DNA from: Streptomyces rubrogriseus
GTDB taxonomy: Bacteria > Actinomycetota > Actinomycetes > Streptomycetales > Streptomycetaceae
NCBI RefSeq assembly: GCF_027947575.1
Contig: NZ_CP116256.1
Span: 310,001-374,000 of the forward strand
Length of the DNA: 64,000 bases
Direction: 5' to 3'
Positions 1 to 9,933 of the stretch are shown piece by piece (position 1 is the first letter of the stretch; each line of letters opens with the position of its first letter). Under the pieces are notes generated by a model. That model saw only the letters and a program-made list of their open reading frames with translations, searched no databases and was not told the DNA's origin. Both the position numbers and the translations under genes were made by a program.

Positions 1-1
1 C

Positions 2-124
2 CTGGTCGAATCGGCGCTCGTGTGGGGCTTCACCGCCGGCATCATCGACCGTTTGCTGCACTTCGCGGGCTGGGAGCGGCCCTGGGACCGGGAGAAGCAG
101 GTCCCGCTGGACTGGCGCGCATGA
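2..124 (+). CDS. Nudix hydrolase (CoA pyrophosphatase-like), 3' end only
   Basis: Only the last 40 codons and the TGA stop lie in the window; the gene enters from the left edge. The visible tail contains WGFTAGIIDRLLH followed by a W-E-R-P-W segment. From memory this resembles the C-terminus of streptomycete Nudix proteins annotated as CoA pyrophosphatase, which usually precede marP. The Nudix box lies outside the window, so the family call rests on this tail and on the neighbour. The stop is 45 bases before the start of marP, so the two genes are probably co-transcribed. Confidence 0.5.
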   Translation: MVESALVWGFTAGIIDRLLHFAGWERPWDREKQVPLDWRA

Positions 125-169
125 CAGGGTGGCCTGCGTACCGCAGACGACAAGGCGAGGCCTGAATCA

Positions 170-1375
170 GTGAACGTGCTGGACATCCTGTTGCTGCTGG
201 CCGCCGTCTGGTTCGCGATCGTCGGCTTCCGGCAGGGCTTCGTCGTCGGCATCCTGTCGGTGATCGGCTTCCTCGGCGGCGGTCTCGTCGCCGTCTATCT
301 GCTGCCGGTGATCTGGGACGCGTTGACGGACAACGCGGAGGTGAGTCAGACCGCCGCCGTCGTCGCGGTCGTCATCGTCATCGTGTGCGCCTCCGTCGGC
401 CAGGCCCTGACGACCCATCTGGGCAACAAGCTGCGCCGCTACATCACGTGGTCCCCGGCCCGCGCCCTGGACGCCACCGGCGGCGCCCTGGTCAACGTCG
501 TGGCCATGCTCCTGGTCGCCTGGCTGCTCGGCTCCGCCCTCGCGCGGACCACGATGCCGACGGTCGGCAAGGAGGTGCGGCAGTCCACGGTGCTGGCGGG
601 GGTGCAGGAGGTGCTGCCCGCGCAGGCCGACACCTGGTTCGACAGCTTCACCTCGGTCCTCGCGGAGAACGGCTTCCCGCAGGTCTTCAGCCCGTTCTCC
701 AACGAGCCGGTCCTCGACACGCCGCCGCCCGACCCCGCGCTGGTGAACAGCCCGGTCGCCGTCACCGCCAAGCGCTCCATCGTCAAGGTCATGGGCACCG
801 CCCCCGACTGCGGCAAGGTCCTCGAGGGCACCGGGTTCGTCTTCGCCGACCGCCGGGTCATGACCAACGCGCATGTCGTGGGCGGCGTCGACGAGCCCAC
901 GGTGCAGATAGGCGGCGAGGGCCGGAAGTACGACGCGACGGTCGTCCTCTACGACTGGCGGCGCGACATCGCCGTACTGGACGTGCCGGAACTGGACGCG
1001 CCCGCGCTGCGGTTCACCGGCGAGGACGAGGACGCGCGGGGCGACGACGACGCGATCGTCGCGGGCTTCCCGGAGAACGGGGCGTACGACGTCCGTGCCG
1101 CGCGGGTCCGCGGGCGCATCACGGCCAACGGACCGGACATCTACCACCGCGACACCGTCCGCCGGGACGTCTACTCGCTGTACGCGACCGTCCGTCAGGG
1201 CAACTCCGGTGGCCCGCTGCTGACGCCGGAGGGCGAGGTGTACGGCGTGGTCTTCGCCAAGTCCCTGGACGACCCCGACACCGGTTACGCGCTCACCGCG
1301 GACGAGATCCGCGAGGACATCAGCAAGGGCCGCACCGCCAGTCAGCAGGTGGACAGCGACAGCTGCGCGCTCTAG
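170..1375 (+). CDS. marP: MarP-family membrane-anchored serine protease
   Basis: A 401-residue protease with a CvpA-like N-terminal membrane domain (about residues 1-125, four hydrophobic segments) and a periplasmic trypsin-like domain (about 195-390). The catalytic triad is visible: His235 in TNAHVV, Asp266 in RRDIAVL and Ser346 in GNSGGP. Cys214 and Cys399 lie where the M. tuberculosis MarP has the disulfide that stabilises its active site. In mycobacteria MarP protects against acid and oxidative stress by cleaving cell-wall hydrolases; the same role here is inference. The GTG start is chosen because a GAGG-type ribosome site lies at about 157-160 and the protein begins directly with the first membrane helix. 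It follows the Nudix gene closely. Confidence 0.9.
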   Translation: MNVLDILLLLAAVWFAIVGFRQGFVVGILSVIGFLGGGLVAVYLLPVIWDALTDNAEVSQTAAVVAVVIVIVCASVGQALTTHLGNKLRRYITWSPARALDATGGALVNVVAMLLVAWLLGSALARTTMPTVGKEVRQSTVLAGVQEVLPAQADTWFDSFTSVLAENGFPQVFSPFSNEPVLDTPPPDPALVNSPVAVTAKRSIVKVMGTAPDCGKVLEGTGFVFADRRVMTNAHVVGGVDEPTVQIGGEGRKYDATVVLYDWRRDIAVLDVPELDAPALRFTGEDEDARGDDDAIVAGFPENGAYDVRAARVRGRITANGPDIYHRDTVRRDVYSLYATVRQGNSGGPLLTPEGEVYGVVFAKSLDDPDTGYALTADEIREDISKGRTASQQVDSDSCAL

Positions 1376-1780
1376 CCCCGCGTCCGGGCAGGCCCGTGCA
1401 CGGGGGCGCCGGTGCGGCGTGTCTCAGGTCCGTGGATGGCGCAGGCGTACGGAGACCCAGCGGGCCCGGCGGCGCAGGATGCGCGGAATGCCCACCCGAA
1501 GGTCCGCACCCGCGAGTTGCGGGGTGCCGCCGCGTCGGTGGGTGCTGCTCACGCCGCTCGTGGAGCGGCCGTCGCGTGCTACGTCACTGTAGTCGTGCGT
1601 CCAGCCCATACCCGGACGTGTGCCCCCGCCCCAAGGTCGATAACCGTTCCCGGCGCCCCCAATTGGCCTATGCGCCGGGCAAGTGGCCGTTCATAGGACG
1701 AGCGTTCCGATTCGGATACCGGGTGCTTCCGTTCGGTGACCGAACGCTGACCGATCGCTCACCGAACGATCGCTGAACCG
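1376..1780. other. Intergenic region between convergent genes, with clustered hairpins
   Basis: 405 bases separate the convergent marP and hydrolase genes. At 1730-1746 there is a dyad with 7-bp arms (CGTTCGG, TGA, CCGAACG). ACCGAACG-type and CGATCG-type repeats follow up to the hydrolase stop, a plausible transcription end for the leftward operon. The rest is less GC-rich than the genes around it and shows no convincing conserved gene. A weak leftward candidate at 1424-1609 is listed separately. Confidence 0.5.
1424..1609 (-). CDS. Possible small basic protein, hypothetical
   Basis: An open frame of 61 codons with an ATG start and about 80 percent G/C at third codon positions. It ends in an arginine-rich segment (RRRARW and following). 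I recognise no family, see no strong ribosome site, and the frame could be chance in this high-GC DNA. It would be the distal gene of the leftward hydrolase/holin unit, behind the hairpins at 1730-1746. Confidence 0.2.
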   Translation of the reverse strand: MGWTHDYSDVARDGRSTSGVSSTHRRGGTPQLAGADLRVGIPRILRRRARWVSVRLRHPRT

Positions 1781-2755
1781 TCATCGATCGGGTTCGGGAT
1801 CCTTCAGCCAGTTGATCAGTTCGGTCGAGAAGGCGACCGGATCCTCTTCGTGCGGGAAGTGTCCGAGCCCGTCGAACAGCCGCCAGCGGTAGGGCGCTTC
1901 GACGTACTGCCCCGACCCGGCCGCGCTCCGCGTCCGCATCACGGGGTCCAGGGAGCCGTGCAGGTGCAGGGTCGGCACGCGCACCGGCCGCTTCATCCGG
2001 CGGTAGAACTGGATGCCGTCCGGGCGGGCCAGGGAGCGCACCAGCCAGCGGTACGGCTCGACCGAGCAGTGCGCCGTGGAGGGGATGCACATGGCACGCC
2101 GGTACGCCGTCACCGCCTCGTCGTCGAGCAGCCGCGGCCCGGACCAGTCGTGGAGCAGCCGGCCGACCAGCGCGCCGTCGTCCGCGGTCAGTTGACGCTC
2201 CGGCACCCAGGGCCGCTGGAAACCCCAGATGTAGGAGCCCGCCCGGCTCTGGCGGACGTCCCCGAGCATGGCCGAGCGCCAGCGCCTGGGGTGCGGCATG
2301 GAGGACACCGCGAGCCGTCGTACGAGCTTGGGCCGCATCGCGGCGGCCGTCCAGGCCAGGTAGCCGCCGAGGTCGTGACCGACCAGCGCGGCGTCCGGCT
2401 CGCCGAGCGAGCGGATCACGCCGGTGATGTCGAGCGCGAGGCCCGCGGGGTCGTAACCGCGCGGGGTCCGGTCGCTGCCGCCGACGCCGCGCAGGTCCAT
2501 GGCGACCGCGCGGAAACCGGCGTCGGCGAGCGCCACCAGCTGGTGCCGCCAGGTCCACCAGAACTGCGGGAAGCCGTGCAGCAGCAGCACCAGCGGCCCG
2601 TCACCCAGCTCGGCGATGTGGAAGCGGGCGCCGTTGGCCGCGACGTCCCGGTGGGTCACCTCGGGTCCGCCCGGGATGCCGAGGCGCACGACCGAGGTGG
2701 GGTTGGGGTGCTGCGGCGAGGGGGATTGCCCCGGAGGTGTGCTGGAGCCCGTCAT
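1781..2755 (-). CDS. Alpha/beta hydrolase, epoxide hydrolase-like
   Basis: A cytoplasmic alpha/beta-fold hydrolase of 324 residues. It carries the oxyanion motif HGFP at 60-63, a DLRGVGGSD segment typical of epoxide hydrolases near 87-95, the nucleophile elbow GHDLGG with Asp128, and the catalytic His299 in GLGHFPHEE. An Asp nucleophile rather than Ser points to epoxide hydrolase or haloalkane dehalogenase chemistry, not esterase; the substrate is unknown. The ATG start overlaps the stop codon of the upstream holin-like gene (ATGA), so translation is probably coupled. An in-frame extension further upstream would run through that gene in another frame and is rejected. Confidence 0.85.
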   Translation of the reverse strand: MTGSSTPPGQSPSPQHPNPTSVVRLGIPGGPEVTHRDVAANGARFHIAELGDGPLVLLLHGFPQFWWTWRHQLVALADAGFRAVAMDLRGVGGSDRTPRGYDPAGLALDITGVIRSLGEPDAALVGHDLGGYLAWTAAAMRPKLVRRLAVSSMPHPRRWRSAMLGDVRQSRAGSYIWGFQRPWVPERQLTADDGALVGRLLHDWSGPRLLDDEAVTAYRRAMCIPSTAHCSVEPYRWLVRSLARPDGIQFYRRMKRPVRVPTLHLHGSLDPVMRTRSAAGSGQYVEAPYRWRLFDGLGHFPHEEDPVAFSTELINWLKDPEPDR

Positions 2756-3240
2756 GAGGACGAGCGTGCCACAGCCTCGATCGCTTCGGGGGACCGGTCC
2801 GCGGGCAGTTCCGGGCGGGGGTGCGGCTTGGCGTTCTGGAGCACGCCCGCCGACTGCTTCACCGAGGCGGCGACCTTCTGCGGGCCGCGGCCCTTCTTGG
2901 CCTTCTTCATGAAGACGACGCCGATCAGTGCGAGGACGATCGCGACCAGCACGTTCGCGGCGAACGACAGCAGGAAGCAGAGCGCCATGTTCCAGCCGCT
3001 CCAGGTCCGGATGCCGTAGGCCAGTGCGAAGCTCAGCATCGGCAGCGAGAAGAGCAGGACCAGCCCCGCGGCGGACAGGGCGCCGCCGCTGGTGGCCCCG
3101 CGCTTGACGTCCGTCTTCAGCTGCGCCTTCGCCAGCGCGATCTCGTCGTGCACGAGCGCCGACATTTCGGTGGTCGCCGAGGCGAACAGCTGGCCGATGC
3201 TGCGTTCGGTGCCGACCGGGCTGCCGTCGGGTGCGCTCAT
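2752..3240 (-). CDS. Holin-X-like (phage holin family) membrane protein
   Basis: A 162-residue protein with an N-terminal amphipathic region (about 1-45, with an SALVHDEIALAKAQ segment), two strongly hydrophobic helices (about 55-78 and 84-110) and a basic cytoplasmic tail starting KKAKKGRG. This is the layout of the actinobacterial Holin-X family (PF07332), widespread chromosomal membrane proteins whose role as holins is unproven. The start has a GGGAG ribosome site 5-7 bases upstream. It is the first gene of a two-gene leftward operon with the epoxide-hydrolase-like gene. There is no phage context, so the family name should not be read as evidence of a prophage. Confidence 0.8.
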   Translation of the reverse strand: MSAPDGSPVGTERSIGQLFASATTEMSALVHDEIALAKAQLKTDVKRGATSGGALSAAGLVLLFSLPMLSFALAYGIRTWSGWNMALCFLLSFAANVLVAIVLALIGVVFMKKAKKGRGPQKVAASVKQSAGVLQNAKPHPRPELPADRSPEAIEAVARSSS

Positions 3241-3374
3241 CGCGGTCTCCCTCTTCTGCTGGCTCTTCTGCGTACGGTTCCGTGGCGTCGTGTCGTCCTC
3301 GGCCCGGCCGTGTCCGGCCCGGCCCGTGTCCGCTCGACTGCGTACGGCCCCGTCTTTTGTACCGTCTCGTCAGA

Positions 3375-4799
3375 TCATGCCGGACCGTCGCCCTCATCGC
3401 CTGCCCCGCCCGCCACTTCGGCAAGCCGCGCCGACTCCATCTCCTGGGCGATCCGGCGGTGCTCGGCGGCCTTCTTCTCATAGACGGCGGCCACCCGCAG
3501 GTGGTACGCGGGGTCGTCCTCCTCGTAGATGTCGGGGACACCGCTGAGGTCGTCGTCGCGCTCCTCCTCCGCGACCATCCCCCGGTACTTCGCGTTCCGT
3601 ATCTTCAGCAGCACCGTGGCCAGGGCGGCCGCGATCAGCGAGCCGGTCAGGACGGCGGCCTTGACCTGGTCGGTCATCGCCGCGTCGTCCTCGAAGGCCA
3701 GCTCGCCGATGAGCAGCGAGACGGTGAACCCGATGCCGGCCAGGGTCGCCACCGCGAACACGTCGGCCCACTGGAGGTCGTCGCTGAGCGAGGCCCTGGT
3801 GAAGCGTGAGGTCAGCCAGGTGCCGCCGAAGATGCCCAGCGTCTTGCCGACGACGAGCCCGAGCACCACACCGAGGGTCTCCGGCTTGGTGAAGACGTCG
3901 GCCAGCGCCCCGCCGGAGATGGCCACACCCGCGCTGAACAGGGCGAACAGCGGCACCGCCAGGCCCGCCGACAGCGGACGCACCAGGTGTTCGATGTGCT
4001 CGCCGGGTGAGTGGTCCTCGCCCTCGCGCGTGTGGCAGCGCAGCATCAGGCCCATCGCGACACCGGCGATGGTGGCGTGGACGCCGCTGTTGTACATCAG
4101 GCCCCAGATCACCAGCCCGAGCGGGACGTACACGTACCAGCCGCGCACGCCCTTGCGGAGCAGCAGCCAGAAGACGACGAGCCCGACGACCGCGCCGCCG
4201 AGCGCGGCGAAGTTGAGACCGTCGGTGAAGAAGACCGCGATGATCAGGATGGCGAACAGGTCGTCGACGACCGCGAGGGTCAGGAGGAAGGCGCGCAGGG
4301 CGCTCGGCAGCGACGTGCCGATGACGGCGAGTACGGCGAGCGCGAAGGCGATGTCGGTGGCGGTCGGCACGGCCCAGCCGGACAGGGAGCCGCCGCCCGC
4401 GGTGTTGGTGACGGTGTAGACGACCGCCGGTACGACCATGCCGCACAGCGCTGCCACCACCGGGAGCGCGGCGGCCTTGGGATCCTTCAGGTCACCGGCG
4501 ACCAGTTCGCGTTTGAGTTCGATGCCGGCGACGAAGAAGAAGACCGCGAGGAGCCCGTCGGCGGCCCAGTGTGCGACCGACAGGTTCAGGCCGAGCGCCG
4601 CGGGGCCGAAGTGGAAGTGGCTGACGCTCTCGTAGCTGTCGTGCAGCGCCGGAATGTTCGCCCACACCAGGGCGGCGATCGCGGCGACGAGCAACAGGAC
4701 GCCACCGACGGTCTCGGTGCGCAGCGCGTCCGCGATGTAGGTGCGCTCCGGCAGGGACAGCCGTCCGAAGGCTTTGCGGGGGGTGCGGGGCGCGGTCAC
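3375..4799 (-). CDS. nhaA: Na+/H+ antiporter NhaA
   Basis: A 474-residue integral membrane protein of the NhaA family, which exchanges internal Na+ for external H+ to control pH and sodium. The functional acidic residues are visible: Asp149 in ATDIAFA and the Asp179-Asp180 pair in VVDDLF, equivalent to D133 and D163-D164 of E. coli NhaA. About eleven or twelve hydrophobic segments are present. The protein has a charged cytoplasmic tail of roughly 70 residues beyond the E. coli length, ending in a Glu/Ala-rich helix. I chose the GTG at 4799 because GGAGG lies 8 bases upstream; an ATG 12 codons earlier lacks such a site. Confidence 0.93.
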   Translation of the reverse strand: MTAPRTPRKAFGRLSLPERTYIADALRTETVGGVLLLVAAIAALVWANIPALHDSYESVSHFHFGPAALGLNLSVAHWAADGLLAVFFFVAGIELKRELVAGDLKDPKAAALPVVAALCGMVVPAVVYTVTNTAGGGSLSGWAVPTATDIAFALAVLAVIGTSLPSALRAFLLTLAVVDDLFAILIIAVFFTDGLNFAALGGAVVGLVVFWLLLRKGVRGWYVYVPLGLVIWGLMYNSGVHATIAGVAMGLMLRCHTREGEDHSPGEHIEHLVRPLSAGLAVPLFALFSAGVAISGGALADVFTKPETLGVVLGLVVGKTLGIFGGTWLTSRFTRASLSDDLQWADVFAVATLAGIGFTVSLLIGELAFEDDAAMTDQVKAAVLTGSLIAAALATVLLKIRNAKYRGMVAEEERDDDLSGVPDIYEEDDPAYHLRVAAVYEKKAAEHRRIAQEMESARLAEVAGGAGDEGDGPA

Positions 4800-4929
4800 G
4801 AGGAGAACCTCCGGTCGGTGGGCAGCACGGAACACATGCCGACCAGACTTCCCGGCGCACCATGAGGATCTTGATGATTCTCTTACGTTCCGTCCAGCTT
4901 ACCCGGGCCCCGGATGCCGCACAGGGCGA

Positions 4930-4962
4930 GGGCACCCGGCGCGCGTCCGGCGCCGGGTGCCC
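4930..4962 (-). terminator. Strong hairpin downstream of acsA
   Basis: A perfect 13-bp stem (4930-4942 with 4950-4962, GGGCACCCGGCGC) with a 7-base loop, 21 bases after the acsA stop. There is no T tract, as is common for streptomycete terminators. Confidence 0.75.
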
Positions 4963-4982
4963 TCGGGGTGCCTGCGGCCGGC

Positions 4983-6938
<1,956 letters not shown>

Positions 6939-7200
6939 GACATCTCCCTTTCTCAGGGTTGTCCGTTGTGTCCCAGGCCACAGCTCATCAGACCCGGGGG
7001 GCCGATGACAAGGGTCGACGGGCAAATGGTTTAGACCTGTTCTGGTCGCCGTCTGCCTGCTGTGTCTCCTCCGTGGCTCTGTGGTCCGTGGTCACCCGTA
7101 CCCACGGACGCCGACGGCGCGGGGTTCAGGGTGTGTAACGCCGCTCACACCCGCCCGCGCCGTGGTTCCCCGGGACCGCTCGGACGGTCCTGCCGGGCGG

Positions 7201-9678
7201 TCAGGCGGTCAGGTTCGTCTCCCGCACCAGCTCGAACACGCCGCCTTCCGCGTCCTCGGACAGCAGGTACGACTGGGCCTCGCCCACGTGGAAGTACATG
7301 CCGTGCAGCTCCAGGTCTCCGGCGTCCAGCGCGCGGGCCACCGAGTCGTGGGCGCGCAGGTGCTCCAGCTGCTGGACCACGTTGGCCAGGCACAGCCGCT
7401 CGGCCGTGTCGGCGGCCCCGCGTCCGGCCAGCCGGGGGCGGGCGCGACCGGGCCCCTGCTTCTGCTCCTGCTCGTTCCCGTCCACGTCGACGTCCGGCAG
7501 GGCGCGCTCCAGGCTGGGCAGGCCGTGCCGCAGCCACCGCTGGAGGGGCGTGCGCGCACCACCGTGTTCGGCGCCGAGCAGTGCCTGCATCGCCCCGCAC
7601 CCGGAGTGCCCGCACACCGTGATGGAGCGCACCTTCAGCACGTCCACGGCGTACTCGATCGCCGCGGCCACCGAGTCGTCGCCGCTCTCCTCGCCGGGCA
7701 GCGGCACGAAGTTGCCGACGTTGCGCACCACGAACAGGTCGCCGGGACCGCTGGAGGTGATCATCGATGTGACCACCCGTGAGTCTGCGCAGGTCAGGAA
7801 GAGCTGGGAGGGCTGCTGTCCCTCCCGGGCCAGCCGGGCCAGCTCACGGCGCATCAGTGGGCCGGTGTTGCGGTGGAACGCGCTGATGCCGCGGGCGAGT
7901 TCGTGCCCGCTGGGCCCGTCGGGGGCACCGGACCCGTCTGTTGCGCCTGTTGTTTCTCTTGTGCCGGGTGCGTTCGGGCCGGTCGTGGTGCCGAGGCTTC
8001 CGGCGGGGGATCCGTCGGTGGCCGCCTGCCGGTCCGTGCCGCGTGGTGGGGCCGTCGGCGGGTGTTCGCACTGGTGGTTGCGCCAGGGCGTCCAAGGACG
8101 GCAGCGGCAGCCGTCCTCCTCGGCCGGTTCGGAGATCCGGGTGCCGGGCCGGCGGCCGGTGATGTCGACGGAGCCGCCCTGGGCGGTGTGCGTCTTCTGC
8201 CAGTCCTGCAGCGTCTCGTACGCCGCGTGGTCCATGAACGACCCGTCCAGCTCGACGACGGCGTCCGCTCCGTGGGGCACCTGGTGCAGGACCCGGCTGA
8301 GCCGGGGCACCGCGAGGAAGGTCAACTGGCCGCGTACATGTACGTGATGGACTCCCTCCGTGTCGTCGTGAGTGATCCGGGTGCGGGTGAGCCGGTGCAG
8401 GGCGACACCGACGGCGACGGCGATGCCCAGTGCGACGCCCTCCAGGACGCCGAGGAACACCACGCCGCAGGTGGTGACCGCGTAGACCAGCACCTCACGG
8501 TGGCGGGTCACCGTGCGGATGTGGTTCAGCGACACCATCTTGAGGCCGACGGCCATGACCAGGGCGGCGAGCGAGGCCAGCGGGATGAGCTCCAGGGCCG
8601 GGACCATCAGCAGTGCGGCGATCACTACGAGAACGCCGTGCAGCATCGTGGAGTTCCGGCTGACGGCGCCCGCCGCCACGTTCGCGGAACTGCGCACGGC
8701 CACACCGGCGATGGGCAGTCCGCCGAGCGACCCGGAGACGATGTTGGCGGCACCCTGACCGAGCAGTTCCCGGTCGAGGTCGGAGCGCTTGACGCGGCCG
8801 GTCAGGGAGGGCCGGGCGGCGACCAGTTTGTCGACGGCGACCGCGCCGAGCAGGGACTGCACGCTGCACACCAGCGTGGTGGTGAGGACGGCGGCGACGA
8901 GACCGAGTACCGGACCGTCGGGCAGCGAGGCCAGGGCGTGGCTGCTCCAGGACGGCAGGTCGACCTTGGGCAGGCGAAGCCCGGTGAGGGCTGCGACCAC
9001 GGTGGCACCCGCGACGGCGATCAGGGCGGCGGGCAGCTTGCCCAGAACCTGGCCCGCCCGGCCGGGGATGCGGGGCCAGAGCAGCAGCAGGGTCAGGGTC
9101 AGCACGCTCACGGCCAGGTCGGCCGGGTGGAGGTTCGCCAACTGGGCCGGCAGCGCGACCAGGTTGTCGGGCACGGAGCTCTGGGGGGTGCCGCCGAGGA
9201 CGATGTGCAGCTGGGCGACGGCGATGGTGACGCCGATGCCGGCGAGCATGCCGTGCACGATGGCGGGGCTCACGGCGAGCGCCGAGCGTGCCACGCGCAG
9301 GCAGCCCAGCCCCAGCTGGGCGATCCCGGCGAACACGGTGATGGCGCAGGTCGTACGCCACCCGTAGTGCTGGATGAGGTCGGCGGTGACCACGGTGAGC
9401 CCGGCGGCGGGGCCGCTGACCTGGAGCGGGCAGCCGCCGATTCGTCCGGCGACGATCCCGCCCACCGCGGCGGCGACGAGGCCGGCCTGGAGGGGGGCGC
9501 CGGTGGCGAGGGCGATGCCCAGGGAGAGGGGGAGGGCGATCAGGAAGACCGCGATCGCGGCCGAGACGTCGGCGCCCGCGACGCGGAAGCGCCGGGGGCC
9601 GTGGGGCGGCGGGCTGTGGGGTTGGTGGACGTGCTTGGTCCGGGCCGAATCGGCGCGGGCGGGGACGCAGGCTGACAT
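7201..9678 (-). CDS. SulP-family anion transporter fused to beta-carbonic anhydrase
   Basis: An 825-residue two-enzyme fusion. Residues about 35-430 form a SulP anion transporter with 10-12 membrane segments, including the GCPLQVSGPAAG segment early in the family. Residues about 440-540 form a STAS regulatory domain. A low-complexity Gly/Pro/Thr linker follows. Residues about 600-825 form a beta-carbonic anhydrase with zinc ligands Cys630, His691 and Cys694 and the Asp632-Arg634 dyad (TCADSR; CGHSGCG). Family knowledge suggests bicarbonate uptake coupled to CO2/bicarbonate interconversion on the cytoplasmic side. The ATG start has an AGGAG site 8 bases upstream. The gene is divergent from the lipoprotein at 9934 across an AT-rich region. 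Confidence 0.92.
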   Translation of the reverse strand: MSACVPARADSARTKHVHQPHSPPPHGPRRFRVAGADVSAAIAVFLIALPLSLGIALATGAPLQAGLVAAAVGGIVAGRIGGCPLQVSGPAAGLTVVTADLIQHYGWRTTCAITVFAGIAQLGLGCLRVARSALAVSPAIVHGMLAGIGVTIAVAQLHIVLGGTPQSSVPDNLVALPAQLANLHPADLAVSVLTLTLLLLWPRIPGRAGQVLGKLPAALIAVAGATVVAALTGLRLPKVDLPSWSSHALASLPDGPVLGLVAAVLTTTLVCSVQSLLGAVAVDKLVAARPSLTGRVKRSDLDRELLGQGAANIVSGSLGGLPIAGVAVRSSANVAAGAVSRNSTMLHGVLVVIAALLMVPALELIPLASLAALVMAVGLKMVSLNHIRTVTRHREVLVYAVTTCGVVFLGVLEGVALGIAVAVGVALHRLTRTRITHDDTEGVHHVHVRGQLTFLAVPRLSRVLHQVPHGADAVVELDGSFMDHAAYETLQDWQKTHTAQGGSVDITGRRPGTRISEPAEEDGCRCRPWTPWRNHQCEHPPTAPPRGTDRQAATDGSPAGSLGTTTGPNAPGTRETTGATDGSGAPDGPSGHELARGISAFHRNTGPLMRRELARLAREGQQPSQLFLTCADSRVVTSMITSSGPGDLFVVRNVGNFVPLPGEESGDDSVAAAIEYAVDVLKVRSITVCGHSGCGAMQALLGAEHGGARTPLQRWLRHGLPSLERALPDVDVDGNEQEQKQGPGRARPRLAGRGAADTAERLCLANVVQQLEHLRAHDSVARALDAGDLELHGMYFHVGEAQSYLLSEDAEGGVFELVRETNLTA

Positions 9679-9933
9679 GTTCCTGTCTCCTGAGAATCCG
9701 TTCGATTACAGCGAGTAAATAGAGAGTAATTCAGAGTAAAGAAGAGGCATAGGTTTTTAGCGCGAATGGAGTAACGCCCCGCGCATTCGGGTGGAGCGGT
9801 TATTTCATCGGCTTGTCGTACTAATTCCTTCTCATTTCCGTGTCACCTTGACGGCGCTGACGGCACGGCCCGGCTCAGCACCCGACATCGCCTAGTCGGC
9901 GTTGGCCCGAGAGAAGGAAGAAGGTGGGCGGAC
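9679..9933. promoter_or_regulatory. AT-rich divergent promoter region
   Basis: 255 bases between the divergent SulP/carbonic anhydrase and lipoprotein genes, clearly lower in GC than its surroundings, with GAGTAA-type repeats around 9711-9740. Promoters for both genes presumably lie here; I cannot assign -10/-35 pairs with confidence. Confidence 0.45.

Noticed and set aside
2752..3240. Prophage remnant suggested by the holin-like gene
   Set aside because: Holin-X proteins are chromosomal in actinobacteria, and no integrase, endolysin, capsid or tail gene lies nearby.
1781..3541. A 586-codon open frame covering the epoxide-hydrolase gene and more
   Set aside because: Its first 262 codons overlap the holin-like gene in another frame and show Arg/Pro-rich shadow composition; the ATGA overlap at 2752-2755 marks the real start.
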